A stretch of 64,000 nt of DNA, taken from assembly GCA_015234045.1 (NCBI GenBank), contig JADFWU010000009.1, positions 22,234-86,233 on the forward strand, read 5' to 3'. The notes below the pieces were generated by a model. The model was not told where the DNA came from and searched no databases. It saw nothing but the letters and a program-made list of their open reading frames with translations. This DNA is from Magnetococcales bacterium. Lineage in GTDB: Bacteria; Pseudomonadota; Magnetococcia; Magnetococcales; JADFWU01. A program made the position numbers and the translations under genes. Below are positions 1-7,511 of this stretch, piece after piece. How positions within the stretch are numbered: position 1 is the first letter of the stretch; every line of letters begins with the position of its first letter.

Positions 1-585
1 CCTTTAACAAAGGCCGTACCGTCATCACCCGCAGCCACATCACAGCCATAGAACAGGATGTCCGCATCTTCTGACAGAGCATCGCCCCAAAGTTGAATGG
101 TGTCGGCCTGGGTGTTGAGACTCTACCAAGGAGAGTGCGCCGCAACCCAGCGTGACAGAACCGGATTGGCCATGGGATAAAATGTGCAGGGCGGATAGGT
201 TGTGTTGTTCGGCAAGAATGGTGCTGATCTGTGTGACACCATCTTGATTGGCATCCAGAATTTTCACGTCAGCGCTGTCGGATAGGTCTTCGAGCAGTGT
301 CTGATAATCGGTGATGCGTGGATCAATGATGATCAGTTCACGGCTTTGATCCGGTGGTGTGTAGCTCTCAAATAACGCCATTGTTTCTTGGGCGTTTTCT
401 TGAAGTGTGCGTTCTGATGCTGGATTGGACAGTGCGTCATGCAGGCTGGGATCAGTCTAACCGGTTTGGGTGTCATCCAATCCTTCAATACCAGAGATTA
501 AGCCCGCAGCATCGTACATGATACGCGGCTCAAGGGCGAGCAGGGCGCTGTTGTTGGCGCTGTTGTCTTGGACGATTTTTTTGCT
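1..585 (-). pseudogene. Decayed DUF4347 / LEPR-motif surface protein, N-terminal part
   Basis: The minus strand encodes the N-terminal part of a protein like the intact one at 28986-32582, but it is broken. Read from 585, the frame gives an LEPRIMYDAAG motif (529-501 region), then an in-frame TAG at 457-459. It then gives a DUF4347-like stretch with LHILSHGQSG. Near 115-140 the frame shifts by one base, and the family sequence ADILFYGCDVAAGDDG resumes in another frame toward the window edge. No ATG precedes the LEPR motif before the upstream stop at 586-588. At least two disabling lesions plus the missing start make a working product unlikely. The rest of the gene lies beyond the left edge. 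It follows the TolC-like gene by about 60 bp, so the pair looks like a second copy of the export module in which the cargo gene has died. Confidence 0.8.
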
Positions 586-649
586 CTATCACTCCAGCCT
601 GACATAGCGATATCCTTTTATATAACCTTAAAGATACATAGTGTTACGA

Positions 650-2542
650 TTATCTTCCAGGCGCATATGCCGGATATGGGGCGGATAGAATTTGATAGGG
701 ATATCGACCAGGTGTCCAAATTTGCGCTGGTGCGCCGTATTGTCCAGTGGGTTGAATCATTCTAGGCGTAAGCGTTGTCGGTATCATGCGTACCGGTTGA
801 GCTGTCTGGATGATGGCGTGTGGCATGGCCATGGACGATGCGGCCAAGGAGGGCGCAGGTGTCATGGGTTCAAAAGTGGGTAGTGCTGTCTCTGGCACAG
901 AGGGATCATTCGCTGTTGTGCTGGTTTGGGTCGGTATTGCCTCTGTTTGGTTCTGTTGAGTCTGCTTATTGTCAGGCTGGGGAATCGTGGACGTGGTGCG
1001 TGTTGGATTTTCATCCAGTTTGGCCGTTTTTTCCGGGCTGGTGCCTCGGACATAATCAGCAAGTCCTTTTTGACGGATTTCAATGGCTTGTGCCAAGGCT
1101 TTGATGGTGTCACCTGTGACCTCTTCATGGGCGGGTAGCGGATCAAGGCCCAAGGAGAGATGCAACCGTCCCAGCGCTTCTTCACGTTCGGCAAAGGCGC
1201 GTTTTTTTTGAAGTGCGGCAAACAGGGCTTCTGCTCGGTTGCGTATCTGCTCCATTTCATTGGCTTTATTGGATGCGCGGACTGCTTGTGCATGTTTCAT
1301 CTTGCGTTCATGCACGCTGTTTAACTCCCACGAAACCTCGTACTCCTGATTGGAAAGGCCAAAACTTTGTAATGAGAGGTGTAACTGCGTGATGGCTGCC
1401 ATGCTCAATGCCAGTCGCCGACTGCGCGCCAGATCCTGTGACAGCTCCAAAGCCTCCACGGTTTGAGGCGTGCTGATCCATTTGAATAGATCCAGGGAGA
1501 GTTGTGCGCCAGCAGTAGCCCAAGCTTGGTTCACTAGATATTTGTTGCTGTCATAATGACCGCTAGCGCTAAACTCCAGACCGGGCAGAGCGCCCAAAAG
1601 TGCTTTACGAACCTCTAACGCGCTGATTCGTTCTTGATAATCTTCTTCGCGTAGTTCAGGTCGTTTGAGTAGTGCGATATTTTCCAGCGTTTCTACCGGA
1701 AAAGATATCAGTGTCTCATCCAGTGTTTCCTGATCATTGCCGGTTAGAAAAAAGCGCTCACCGGGTTTGACGTTCATCAATGCGGCTAATTCGCTACTGG
1801 CTAAGGTGAGTTGTTTGCGGGCCGAAAGGATCTGTTTGATGGTTTCCAGCAGTGTTTGTTGAAAGTCCAGCGCTTTCATCGGACTTTGTACGCGTTGGTG
1901 CTCCATGTTCCGGGAGCGTTGCAACGCGCTTTCAGTTTGAATCAATAGGTGGTCCAACTTGGGTAACAGACGATCAGCAGCAACAGCACGCCAATAGGCG
2001 GCGCGGACATCCTGGATGATGTTTTGTGTAGCCCGGCGGCGTTGTTCCTGAGCTATGAGAACCCGGTCAGCCTGTTGTTTGGCCTGTACATAACTGACAC
2101 CAAAATCAAGCACATTCCAAACCAGAGCCACATTGGCCACACTCTGGTGGCGCTCCTGTGACGTGGAAGGATTAAAAGAGCCTTCACTGACAGATTTGGG
2201 ATCGGTATCACGGGCAGAATATCCGCCTGATGCAGCCAACTGCGGTAACATCTCCAGTCGGGCCATATCCAGATCACCCATGGAAACGGCTTCTTCCATA
2301 CGCTTTACCCGACGATCCAGATTGTATTTCAGTGCCCGAGCCATGGCTTCAAACAGAGAAACCGGCCCCTGTATCGCTTCCTGATCGGCAAAAAGCCGAC
2401 CTGCGTCTGATTGTGCCCGATCGGAAATTTCATTCTCTGTGAGTGGAACCGGTGCCACAGAGCAGCCGGAGATCAGAAGCATGCTTGCAATGAGAAAAAA
2501 TCGATTAAATCGTGTGTTGCGTACAAAAAGTCGCTTAACCAT
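650..2542 (-). CDS. TolC-family outer-membrane efflux lipoprotein (paralogue 1)
   Basis: Predicted outer-membrane channel of the TolC/OEP family, about 630 aa. The start at 2542 is chosen because AAGG sits 8 bases before that ATG; upstream in-frame ATGs lack a ribosome site. The N-terminus is a lipoprotein signal ending in LLISGCS, so it is probably lipid-anchored in the outer membrane. Residues of about 60-480 carry the helical repeats of the family and align well with the TolC-like protein at 27374-28939, for example in the QDVRAAYWRAVAA and WNVLDFGVSY segments. The last ~150 residues are rich in Pro, Thr and Gln and end in Tyr/Pro-rich sequence; the paralogue lacks this tail, which looks disordered. 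It is followed by a dead cargo-like gene (1-585). It may still serve another exporter; its partner adaptors would lie outside the window. Confidence 0.85.
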   Translation of the reverse strand: MVKRLFVRNTRFNRFFLIASMLLISGCSVAPVPLTENEISDRAQSDAGRLFADQEAIQGPVSLFEAMARALKYNLDRRVKRMEEAVSMGDLDMARLEMLPQLAASGGYSARDTDPKSVSEGSFNPSTSQERHQSVANVALVWNVLDFGVSYVQAKQQADRVLIAQEQRRRATQNIIQDVRAAYWRAVAADRLLPKLDHLLIQTESALQRSRNMEHQRVQSPMKALDFQQTLLETIKQILSARKQLTLASSELAALMNVKPGERFFLTGNDQETLDETLISFPVETLENIALLKRPELREEDYQERISALEVRKALLGALPGLEFSASGHYDSNKYLVNQAWATAGAQLSLDLFKWISTPQTVEALELSQDLARSRRLALSMAAITQLHLSLQSFGLSNQEYEVSWELNSVHERKMKHAQAVRASNKANEMEQIRNRAEALFAALQKKRAFAEREEALGRLHLSLGLDPLPAHEEVTGDTIKALAQAIEIRQKGLADYVRGTSPEKTAKLDENPTRTTSTIPQPDNKQTQQNQTEAIPTQTSTTANDPSVPETALPTFEPMTPAPSLAASSMAMPHAIIQTAQPVRMIPTTLTPRMIQPTGQYGAPAQIWTPGRYPYQILSAPYPAYAPGR

Positions 2543-2856
2543 AGAGTTAACCTTCATGCAGAGCCGCTGTAGTATCAATCAGGATGAATTCAATAAACAT
2601 CTTAATCGTATCGGCCATCAGGGCGTTTGCCTGAGCGATTTCTCAATTATACGTGACAACAGGAAGAATCTCTTTGATTTCGTGAACCAAAGATTATAGC
2701 AATGATATGATCGTGGTTAAAAGAACATGAATGTCAACATGGCCTTGAAATGATATGCTCACCATTGTCATTGGAGCCACATAATTACGTGCAATAATGA
2801 CATGGACACGATGTTACGGTGAATCTTAACAGCCGCATTTTCTATCGGGAGCAATT

Positions 2857-4314
2857 ATGATTGCAATGCCTTGGCAGGTCCGGTTTAGATTTCATCTTTT
2901 GTCCGGTGTGGCGGTTATTTTTCTGAGCTTTTATGGTCGGGTTGTCTGTCCGTTCATCGATTCCCTATCGCTGACGCGCATCATGGTGGTGTTGGGCATC
3001 GTTAGTATCCTCCAAATTCTTATCAAAGAGCTTTTCTACTATCGTCTGCCAGGCTTTATGGCTAAGGGATCGCCAGCCAGACAAGGCTATTATGTGTCCA
3101 TTGTATCCTGGTTGGCGGCTGGTGTGCTGGCTTCGGTACTGCATGGTGTGCTCTATCCTGGTTTTCATTGGTCCAGTCATCTCAAACTGCTCACCGGTTA
3201 TTGGGGGCTGGGTGCCGGGATGTTGGCGCAACTTGAATATGTACTGCTGGAACAGCATGTCAGGAACCAGCTCGGTGTCTCTACTACTTCAGAAAAAGTC
3301 ACGGTACGGTTGATGGAAAGTTTTCTGCTGTTTACCGTTACGCCGGTGATGATGATGGTTCTGATGAGTTTTCGATTTGTATATGAAGGGTATACCGATC
3401 GTGGCGCGGCGATTGAAGTTCTGTTTCTCGGGGTGAGTTTTGTTTTGGCAGGGATGACGGTGGCCTGGTTCTATGGCCGACGGTTGCGCAAGGATTGCGA
3501 ATGTCTGCTGGAGGCGGTGGACTCTATCTCCAGTGGGCAGTTTCAAGTAGCGGTGGATGATTCACGGCCTGATGAGCTGGGACGCGTCGCTCTGGGGGTG
3601 AACGAAATGGCTAAGGGATTGGCGCAACGGGAGCGTATTCGAGATGCCTTTGGCCGCTTTGTCAATCCTGAGGTGGCAGCATCGTTTCTCAAGGCCCAGG
3701 ATGAAGGGAATGGTTTGGTTCAGCTGGGTGGACAGCGTCGCTATGTAGCGATTCTGATGTCAGATATTCGCAGTTTTACACCCTTATCCGAAAAGATGCA
3801 GCCCGAAGCACTGACCGCACTGCTCAATGGGTATTTTAGTGAAATGGTGGCCGCCATTCGCAATCATGGTGGTATGGTGGATAAGTTTATCGGTGATGCC
3901 ATCATGGCGGTGTTTGGCTTGTCGGACGATCGGAAGGATTTTCCGACTGATGCGCTGGCCGCTGCATTGGAGATGCGTGAACGATTGGTGCAGTTTAATC
4001 AAAAGCGCATTGAACAGGGGCTTGATCCTATTGAAAATGGTATTGGCATTCATGTTGGTGAGGTGGTGGCGGGCTATATCGGTAGCGCGGACCGGCTCGA
4101 GTTCACCGTTATCGGCCATGCGGTCAATATTGCGGCGCGTATTGAGGGGCAGGCTAAGTCGCCCAATCCACCGATTCTTTTCAGTGCTGAAATGGCAGAG
4201 CGGGTGCGAGGGCGTTATTCGGTTCATGGGCTGCAAGATGTTCAACTCAAAGGGGTTTCTGGTGAAACCGCATTATTCACTGTGGCGGATAGCCATAGAA
4301 TGGGCCAAGTATAA
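2857..4314 (+). CDS. Membrane-bound class III adenylate/guanylate cyclase
   Basis: Makes a cyclic nucleotide, probably cAMP, from the NTP at the inner membrane. The 485-residue protein has about six hydrophobic segments in residues 10-205, a HAMP-like linker (about 206-260) and a class III cyclase catalytic domain (about 295-475). Metal-binding aspartates are D303 (in MSDIRSF) and D347 (in FIGDAIMAVFG). K343 and T417 occupy the purine-recognition positions, and N424 and R428 (VNIAARIE) are the transition-state pair. All key residues are present, so it should be active as a homodimer. The Lys/Thr pair favours ATP over GTP; this is family knowledge and untested here. GGAG lies just upstream of the ATG. 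A likely reader of the signal in this window is the dual cyclic-nucleotide-binding protein at 45790. It converges with the next gene with a 6-base gap. Confidence 0.92.
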   Translation: MIAMPWQVRFRFHLLSGVAVIFLSFYGRVVCPFIDSLSLTRIMVVLGIVSILQILIKELFYYRLPGFMAKGSPARQGYYVSIVSWLAAGVLASVLHGVLYPGFHWSSHLKLLTGYWGLGAGMLAQLEYVLLEQHVRNQLGVSTTSEKVTVRLMESFLLFTVTPVMMMVLMSFRFVYEGYTDRGAAIEVLFLGVSFVLAGMTVAWFYGRRLRKDCECLLEAVDSISSGQFQVAVDDSRPDELGRVALGVNEMAKGLAQRERIRDAFGRFVNPEVAASFLKAQDEGNGLVQLGGQRRYVAILMSDIRSFTPLSEKMQPEALTALLNGYFSEMVAAIRNHGGMVDKFIGDAIMAVFGLSDDRKDFPTDALAAALEMRERLVQFNQKRIEQGLDPIENGIGIHVGEVVAGYIGSADRLEFTVIGHAVNIAARIEGQAKSPNPPILFSAEMAERVRGRYSVHGLQDVQLKGVSGETALFTVADSHRMGQV

Positions 4315-4320
4315 CAAAAA

Positions 4321-4776
4321 TCAGCGCTGTCGTTTAATGGCCTGAAGTGTGTTCTCCAACGTGTTGAGAAAGCGGGAACGGTCCTTTTTTTGGAAGCTTG
4401 GGTTGTTGCCAGCAATGTCGCCTGTGTCGCGTAGATGCGCGTTGAGTTCCCGCATGGAGAGTGCCATACCGATTGTTTCATCATCAAAGGGCTTGCCTGC
4501 CGGGCCGATGGCTTTTGCGCCTTTTTCCAGACAGCGTGCAGCCAAAGGAATATCAGCGGTGATGGCCACATCCTGAGCGCTGATATGTTCGACAATCCAA
4601 TCATCCGCTTTGTCCAAACCGCCTGATACCACTTCCATGGTGATCAAGGGGTCATGGGGTAGGCGCATCCACTGATTGCTGACCATGATCACAGGGAGTT
4701 TATGGCGTTGTCCAACTCGGATGATCTCCTCTTTGACCGGGCATGCATCAGCATCCACGAAAATTCTTGTCTCCAT
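4321..4776 (-). CDS. yaiI: UPF0178 family protein (YaiI/YqxD-like)
   Basis: Small conserved cytoplasmic protein of the UPF0178 (DUF188) family, about 151 aa, close to the family's usual length. The N-terminal METRIFVDADACPVK is the family hallmark, with clustered Asp residues resembling a PIN-like nuclease metal site. The central GGLDKADDWIVEHI and the ITADIPLAARCLEKG segment are also typical. Function is not established. The start at 4776 is preferred because it gives the standard family N-terminus and has GAGG about 10 bases upstream; an ATG 18 bases earlier has no ribosome site. It converges on the cyclase gene and appears monocistronic. Confidence 0.92.
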   Translation of the reverse strand: METRIFVDADACPVKEEIIRVGQRHKLPVIMVSNQWMRLPHDPLITMEVVSGGLDKADDWIVEHISAQDVAITADIPLAARCLEKGAKAIGPAGKPFDDETIGMALSMRELNAHLRDTGDIAGNNPSFQKKDRSRFLNTLENTLQAIKRQR

Positions 4777-5019
4777 CTTTGCTGATCCTCTCATTGGCTC
4801 AAAACAAGTTGTGTGTCATCACTGTGAGACGAAGGGTCTCATCTGTTTGAGACAGTTTGTTTCAAATGGGGTGAATGATACTAATACGATATCTGCATAA
4901 TTCAATCTAAATTATTATTTTTATAGCATAAAATATCAATCAATATACCGATGGCCTATCCATTGCAGACTATTATGACATCTCAATATTCTCGGGTGAC
5001 AGAATGGTGGAGAACTACA

Positions 5020-5145
5020 ATGGACATGACATCAGGCAGGGAAATAAATGGGTTTGAATTGACATCCATGATTTCGTTTGGTGCGGTGATGGAGCTTGTT
5101 GTTGTTGTTGGCCTGGCCGAACTGTTTGCCCTGTGGTTGCAATAG
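5020..5145 (+). CDS. Candidate 41-residue single-span membrane peptide
   Basis: A short frame opens with an ATG at 5020 preceded by GGAG at a 7-base spacing, a better ribosome site than the upstream in-frame ATG at 4951. The peptide has a polar N-terminal half and a hydrophobic C-terminal stretch (FGAVMELVVVVGLAELFALWL) long enough to span the membrane. I do not recognise a family. It stands alone between the UPF0178 gene, transcribed away from it, and a region of intergenic repeats. It could be a chance frame; the ribosome site and hydrophobic profile are the only support. Confidence 0.35.
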   Translation: MDMTSGREINGFELTSMISFGAVMELVVVVGLAELFALWLQ

Positions 5146-5193
5146 TTCGGTTGGTTGAGTGTGGTCGTTTTTTTATCATAATACCATAGATTC

Positions 5194-5219
5194 TAGGCGT
5201 TATGCAGTTGAATGAATTA
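5194..5219 (+). repeat. Dispersed intergenic repeat, copy 1
   Basis: The sequence TAGGCGTTATGCAGTTGAATG followed by AATTA closely matches other intergenic copies at 41005-41030, 22772-22788 (shorter) and 56811-56829 (opposite strand). All lie outside genes. The core is GCGTTACGCAGTTGAATG. It may be the end of a decayed insertion sequence or a small regulatory repeat; no function can be assigned from sequence. Confidence 0.6.
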
Positions 5220-5225
5220 TGTACC

Positions 5226-5253
5226 CGTCATTCCCACTTCCGCGAGAATGACG
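5226..5253. repeat. Short inverted repeat CGTCATTC...GAATGACG
   Basis: Eight-base perfect arms (5226-5233 and 5246-5253) flank a 12-base centre. The motif resembles the GTCATTCCC / GGGAATGAC palindromes scattered between genes in many proteobacteria. It lies 7 bases after a dispersed repeat in the 285-bp gap between the small membrane peptide and the response regulator. The rest of that gap shows nothing further except the ribosome site for the next gene. Confidence 0.5.
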
Positions 5254-5430
5254 CTGTGCTAAATGACTATAATAAGAAGATAAACCGGCACTTCTGGAAC
5301 TGATGGGACGCATATCTGGCCAATCCTTTTTCAATACAGGAACTCATGAGTAGTGTGGTGCCTCTAATTGGTAAGGAGGGATAGGAAATCGCTCCAGTAT
5401 CGAAGTTTCGTGACCAAATAGGAGACCGCC

Positions 5431-5799
5431 ATGCCCAGCGTATTGTTAATTGAAGATGACCTGGAATATTGCAAACTGATCAGTCGGATTCTGACTGATC
5501 ATGGGTATGAGGTTCAGACTGCCAATGATGGCGATAAGGGATTACAAGTTTATCGAAATCATCCAGCGGATGTGATCTTGACCGACATGATTATGCCGGA
5601 GATGGATGGTGTGGCGTTGATTCGTGCCTTGAAACATGATGATCCAAAACCGCGTATCATTGCCATGTCGGGCGGTGGGCGTCATCTGCATGCCCGTTTT
5701 AATCTTGAAATTGCAGAGACGTTAGGTGTACATGCCTGTTTGACCAAGCCTTTTTCCAAAGATGAACTTCTTTTTACACTTCAAGATATCATACACTGA
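5431..5799 (+). CDS. Single-domain response regulator (CheY-like receiver)
   Basis: A free-standing receiver of 122 aa with the complete family residue set: acidic pocket E8/D9/D10, phospho-acceptor D52 in VILTDMIMPEMDG, a Ser/Thr switch region near MSGGG, and the conserved Lys in LTKPF. It has no output domain, so it probably works as a phosphate shuttle or by binding a partner. GGAG is 6 bases before the ATG. It faces the NtrC-type activator and hybrid kinase with only 5 bases between stop codons, so it may take part in the same relay, though it is transcribed separately. Confidence 0.93.
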   Translation: MPSVLLIEDDLEYCKLISRILTDHGYEVQTANDGDKGLQVYRNHPADVILTDMIMPEMDGVALIRALKHDDPKPRIIAMSGGGRHLHARFNLEIAETLGVHACLTKPFSKDELLFTLQDIIH

Positions 5800-5804
5800 C
5801 AGAC

Positions 5805-7511
5805 CTACTGCTTATTGGTGATGCCGTATTTCTTCATTTTCCTAAAAAAAGTACTACGTGCCATGCCCAATAGCTTGGCCGCATCTTGTCGTCGCCAGTA
5901 GGTTTGTTGTAGTGCATTGCGGATGGCTTCCTTCTCAGAGATGACCGGTGTTGATGTCTGTACTGCTGTTTCGGTTGGTTCTAGACTGGACAGGAAGAAC
6001 GAAGGCAGATGATGCGACTCAATCACTGAATCGTGACATACAACAAACGCATGTTCCAATGCGTGTTCCAATTCTCGAACATTGCCCGGCCACGTGTGAT
6101 TCATGATGGTTTGGATGGCCTCTTGGGAGAGCGTACTGATTTCCCGATCGTACTTATTATTGAAATGTTGTATGAAGTGGTCCACCAACAGAGGAATATC
6201 ATCGGATCGGTTTTTCAGTGCGGGAATGTGCAATTCAACCACGTTGAGACGATAATAAAGATCCTCGCGGAACTTGCCTTGTGCAATGCGTTGTTTCAAA
6301 TTTTGATTGGTAGCAGCGATGACGCGCACATCCACGGAGATGGTTGTCGCCTCGCCAACCCGTTCAAACTGTTTTTCCTGGAGAACTCTCAGGAGGCGTA
6401 CCTGTAAATGAGTTGAGATATCACCGATCTCATCCAGAAACAGTGTGCCTTTGTCAGCCAGTTGGAAACGGCCAATCCGATCTTTCAATGCGCCTGTAAA
6501 AGCGCCTTTGACATGACCAAACAACTCGCTTTCCAACAGATTGTCGGAAAGGGCGGCACAGTTGACGCAGATCAACGGCTTGTTTTTGCGTGATCCTTGA
6601 TTATGGATTGCTTCAGCAACCAGCTCCTTACCGGTGCCGCTTTGTCCTGTTATCAATACCGTTGTTTCTACATTGGCCAGATCTTCAATTAAGTTGAAAA
6701 CATCCTGCATGGGTTGGCTTTGGCCGATAAGGCGGTGAAACTGTCGGCGGGCGTTTAATGCTTTCTCCATTGTTGCCAGTTGTGTTTGGTCAGCCACGAT
6801 CATAACAGCACCAGAAAATTCGCCTGCACCGCGAAGCAGTGGAGAAGCGGTTACTTTGACCACCTGTTCCGGGCGGCTCGAACAGTGACAGACAATATGT
6901 TGGTGAACGATCTTTTCGCGGCGGGCAAGGGCTTGTCGCACCACTGTCATGCATTGGCCCTGACAGTGTGAATCATGCGTGGTGAAGGGATGACCAACTT
7001 CCGATTGAGCAAGCTGACATAAGGCGCTGGCGGCGTGGTTAACCTCAATGAGCGTAACCGCTTCGTCCACAGTGATGATGGCATCATCCACACTATTGAA
7101 AATAGCGGTCAGATTGGCGCGTAGTTTTGACTTTTCGTCTTGCAGTGCTTTGTGTTTCAGTGCCTGCTCAATGGTGCGTAACAAGGCTTCTTTCAACACT
7201 GGTTTAGTGATGAAGTCAAACGCGCCGTATCGGATGGCTTTTTGAGCGGATTCCAGCGATGGATTGCCGGTAACCATAATAAAATAGGCGCTGAATTCAC
7301 GTTCCTGAGCTGCTTTTAGAAGATCCAGTCCAGTCTGTTTACCCAGTATGATATCACTGAGTACCAGATCAAATCGGCTATTCTCCAAGGTGAGTAGGGC
7401 TGTTTCATAGTCATCGGCACAGCTAACAGTGTGCCCCTGATTCGATAAAATACGCGCAAATAACTGTTGCATTTTACGCTCATCTTCAACAACTAGGATG
7501 GTTGCTTTCAT
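5805..7511 (-). CDS. NtrC-family sigma-54-dependent response regulator
   Basis: A 568-aa transcription activator. Residues 1-120 form a receiver with phospho-acceptor D53 (LVLSDIILG). About 130-245 is a PAS-like region containing several Cys/His residues (CQGQC and HIVCHCSS). About 265-490 is the AAA+ sigma-54 activation domain with Walker A GQSGTGKE, the sigma-54 contact loop GAFTGA and Walker B LFLDEIGDI. The last ~45 residues form a Fis-type helix-turn-helix. All activation motifs are intact, so it should open sigma-54 promoters on phosphorylation. Its ATG overlaps the stop codon of the upstream hybrid kinase (ATGA), indicating translational coupling and a cognate pair. The Cys/His-rich PAS region might bind a metal or sense redox state; that is inference. 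Targets are unknown. Confidence 0.94.
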   Translation of the reverse strand: MKATILVVEDERKMQQLFARILSNQGHTVSCADDYETALLTLENSRFDLVLSDIILGKQTGLDLLKAAQEREFSAYFIMVTGNPSLESAQKAIRYGAFDFITKPVLKEALLRTIEQALKHKALQDEKSKLRANLTAIFNSVDDAIITVDEAVTLIEVNHAASALCQLAQSEVGHPFTTHDSHCQGQCMTVVRQALARREKIVHQHIVCHCSSRPEQVVKVTASPLLRGAGEFSGAVMIVADQTQLATMEKALNARRQFHRLIGQSQPMQDVFNLIEDLANVETTVLITGQSGTGKELVAEAIHNQGSRKNKPLICVNCAALSDNLLESELFGHVKGAFTGALKDRIGRFQLADKGTLFLDEIGDISTHLQVRLLRVLQEKQFERVGEATTISVDVRVIAATNQNLKQRIAQGKFREDLYYRLNVVELHIPALKNRSDDIPLLVDHFIQHFNNKYDREISTLSQEAIQTIMNHTWPGNVRELEHALEHAFVVCHDSVIESHHLPSFFLSSLEPTETAVQTSTPVISEKEAIRNALQQTYWRRQDAAKLLGMARSTFFRKMKKYGITNKQ

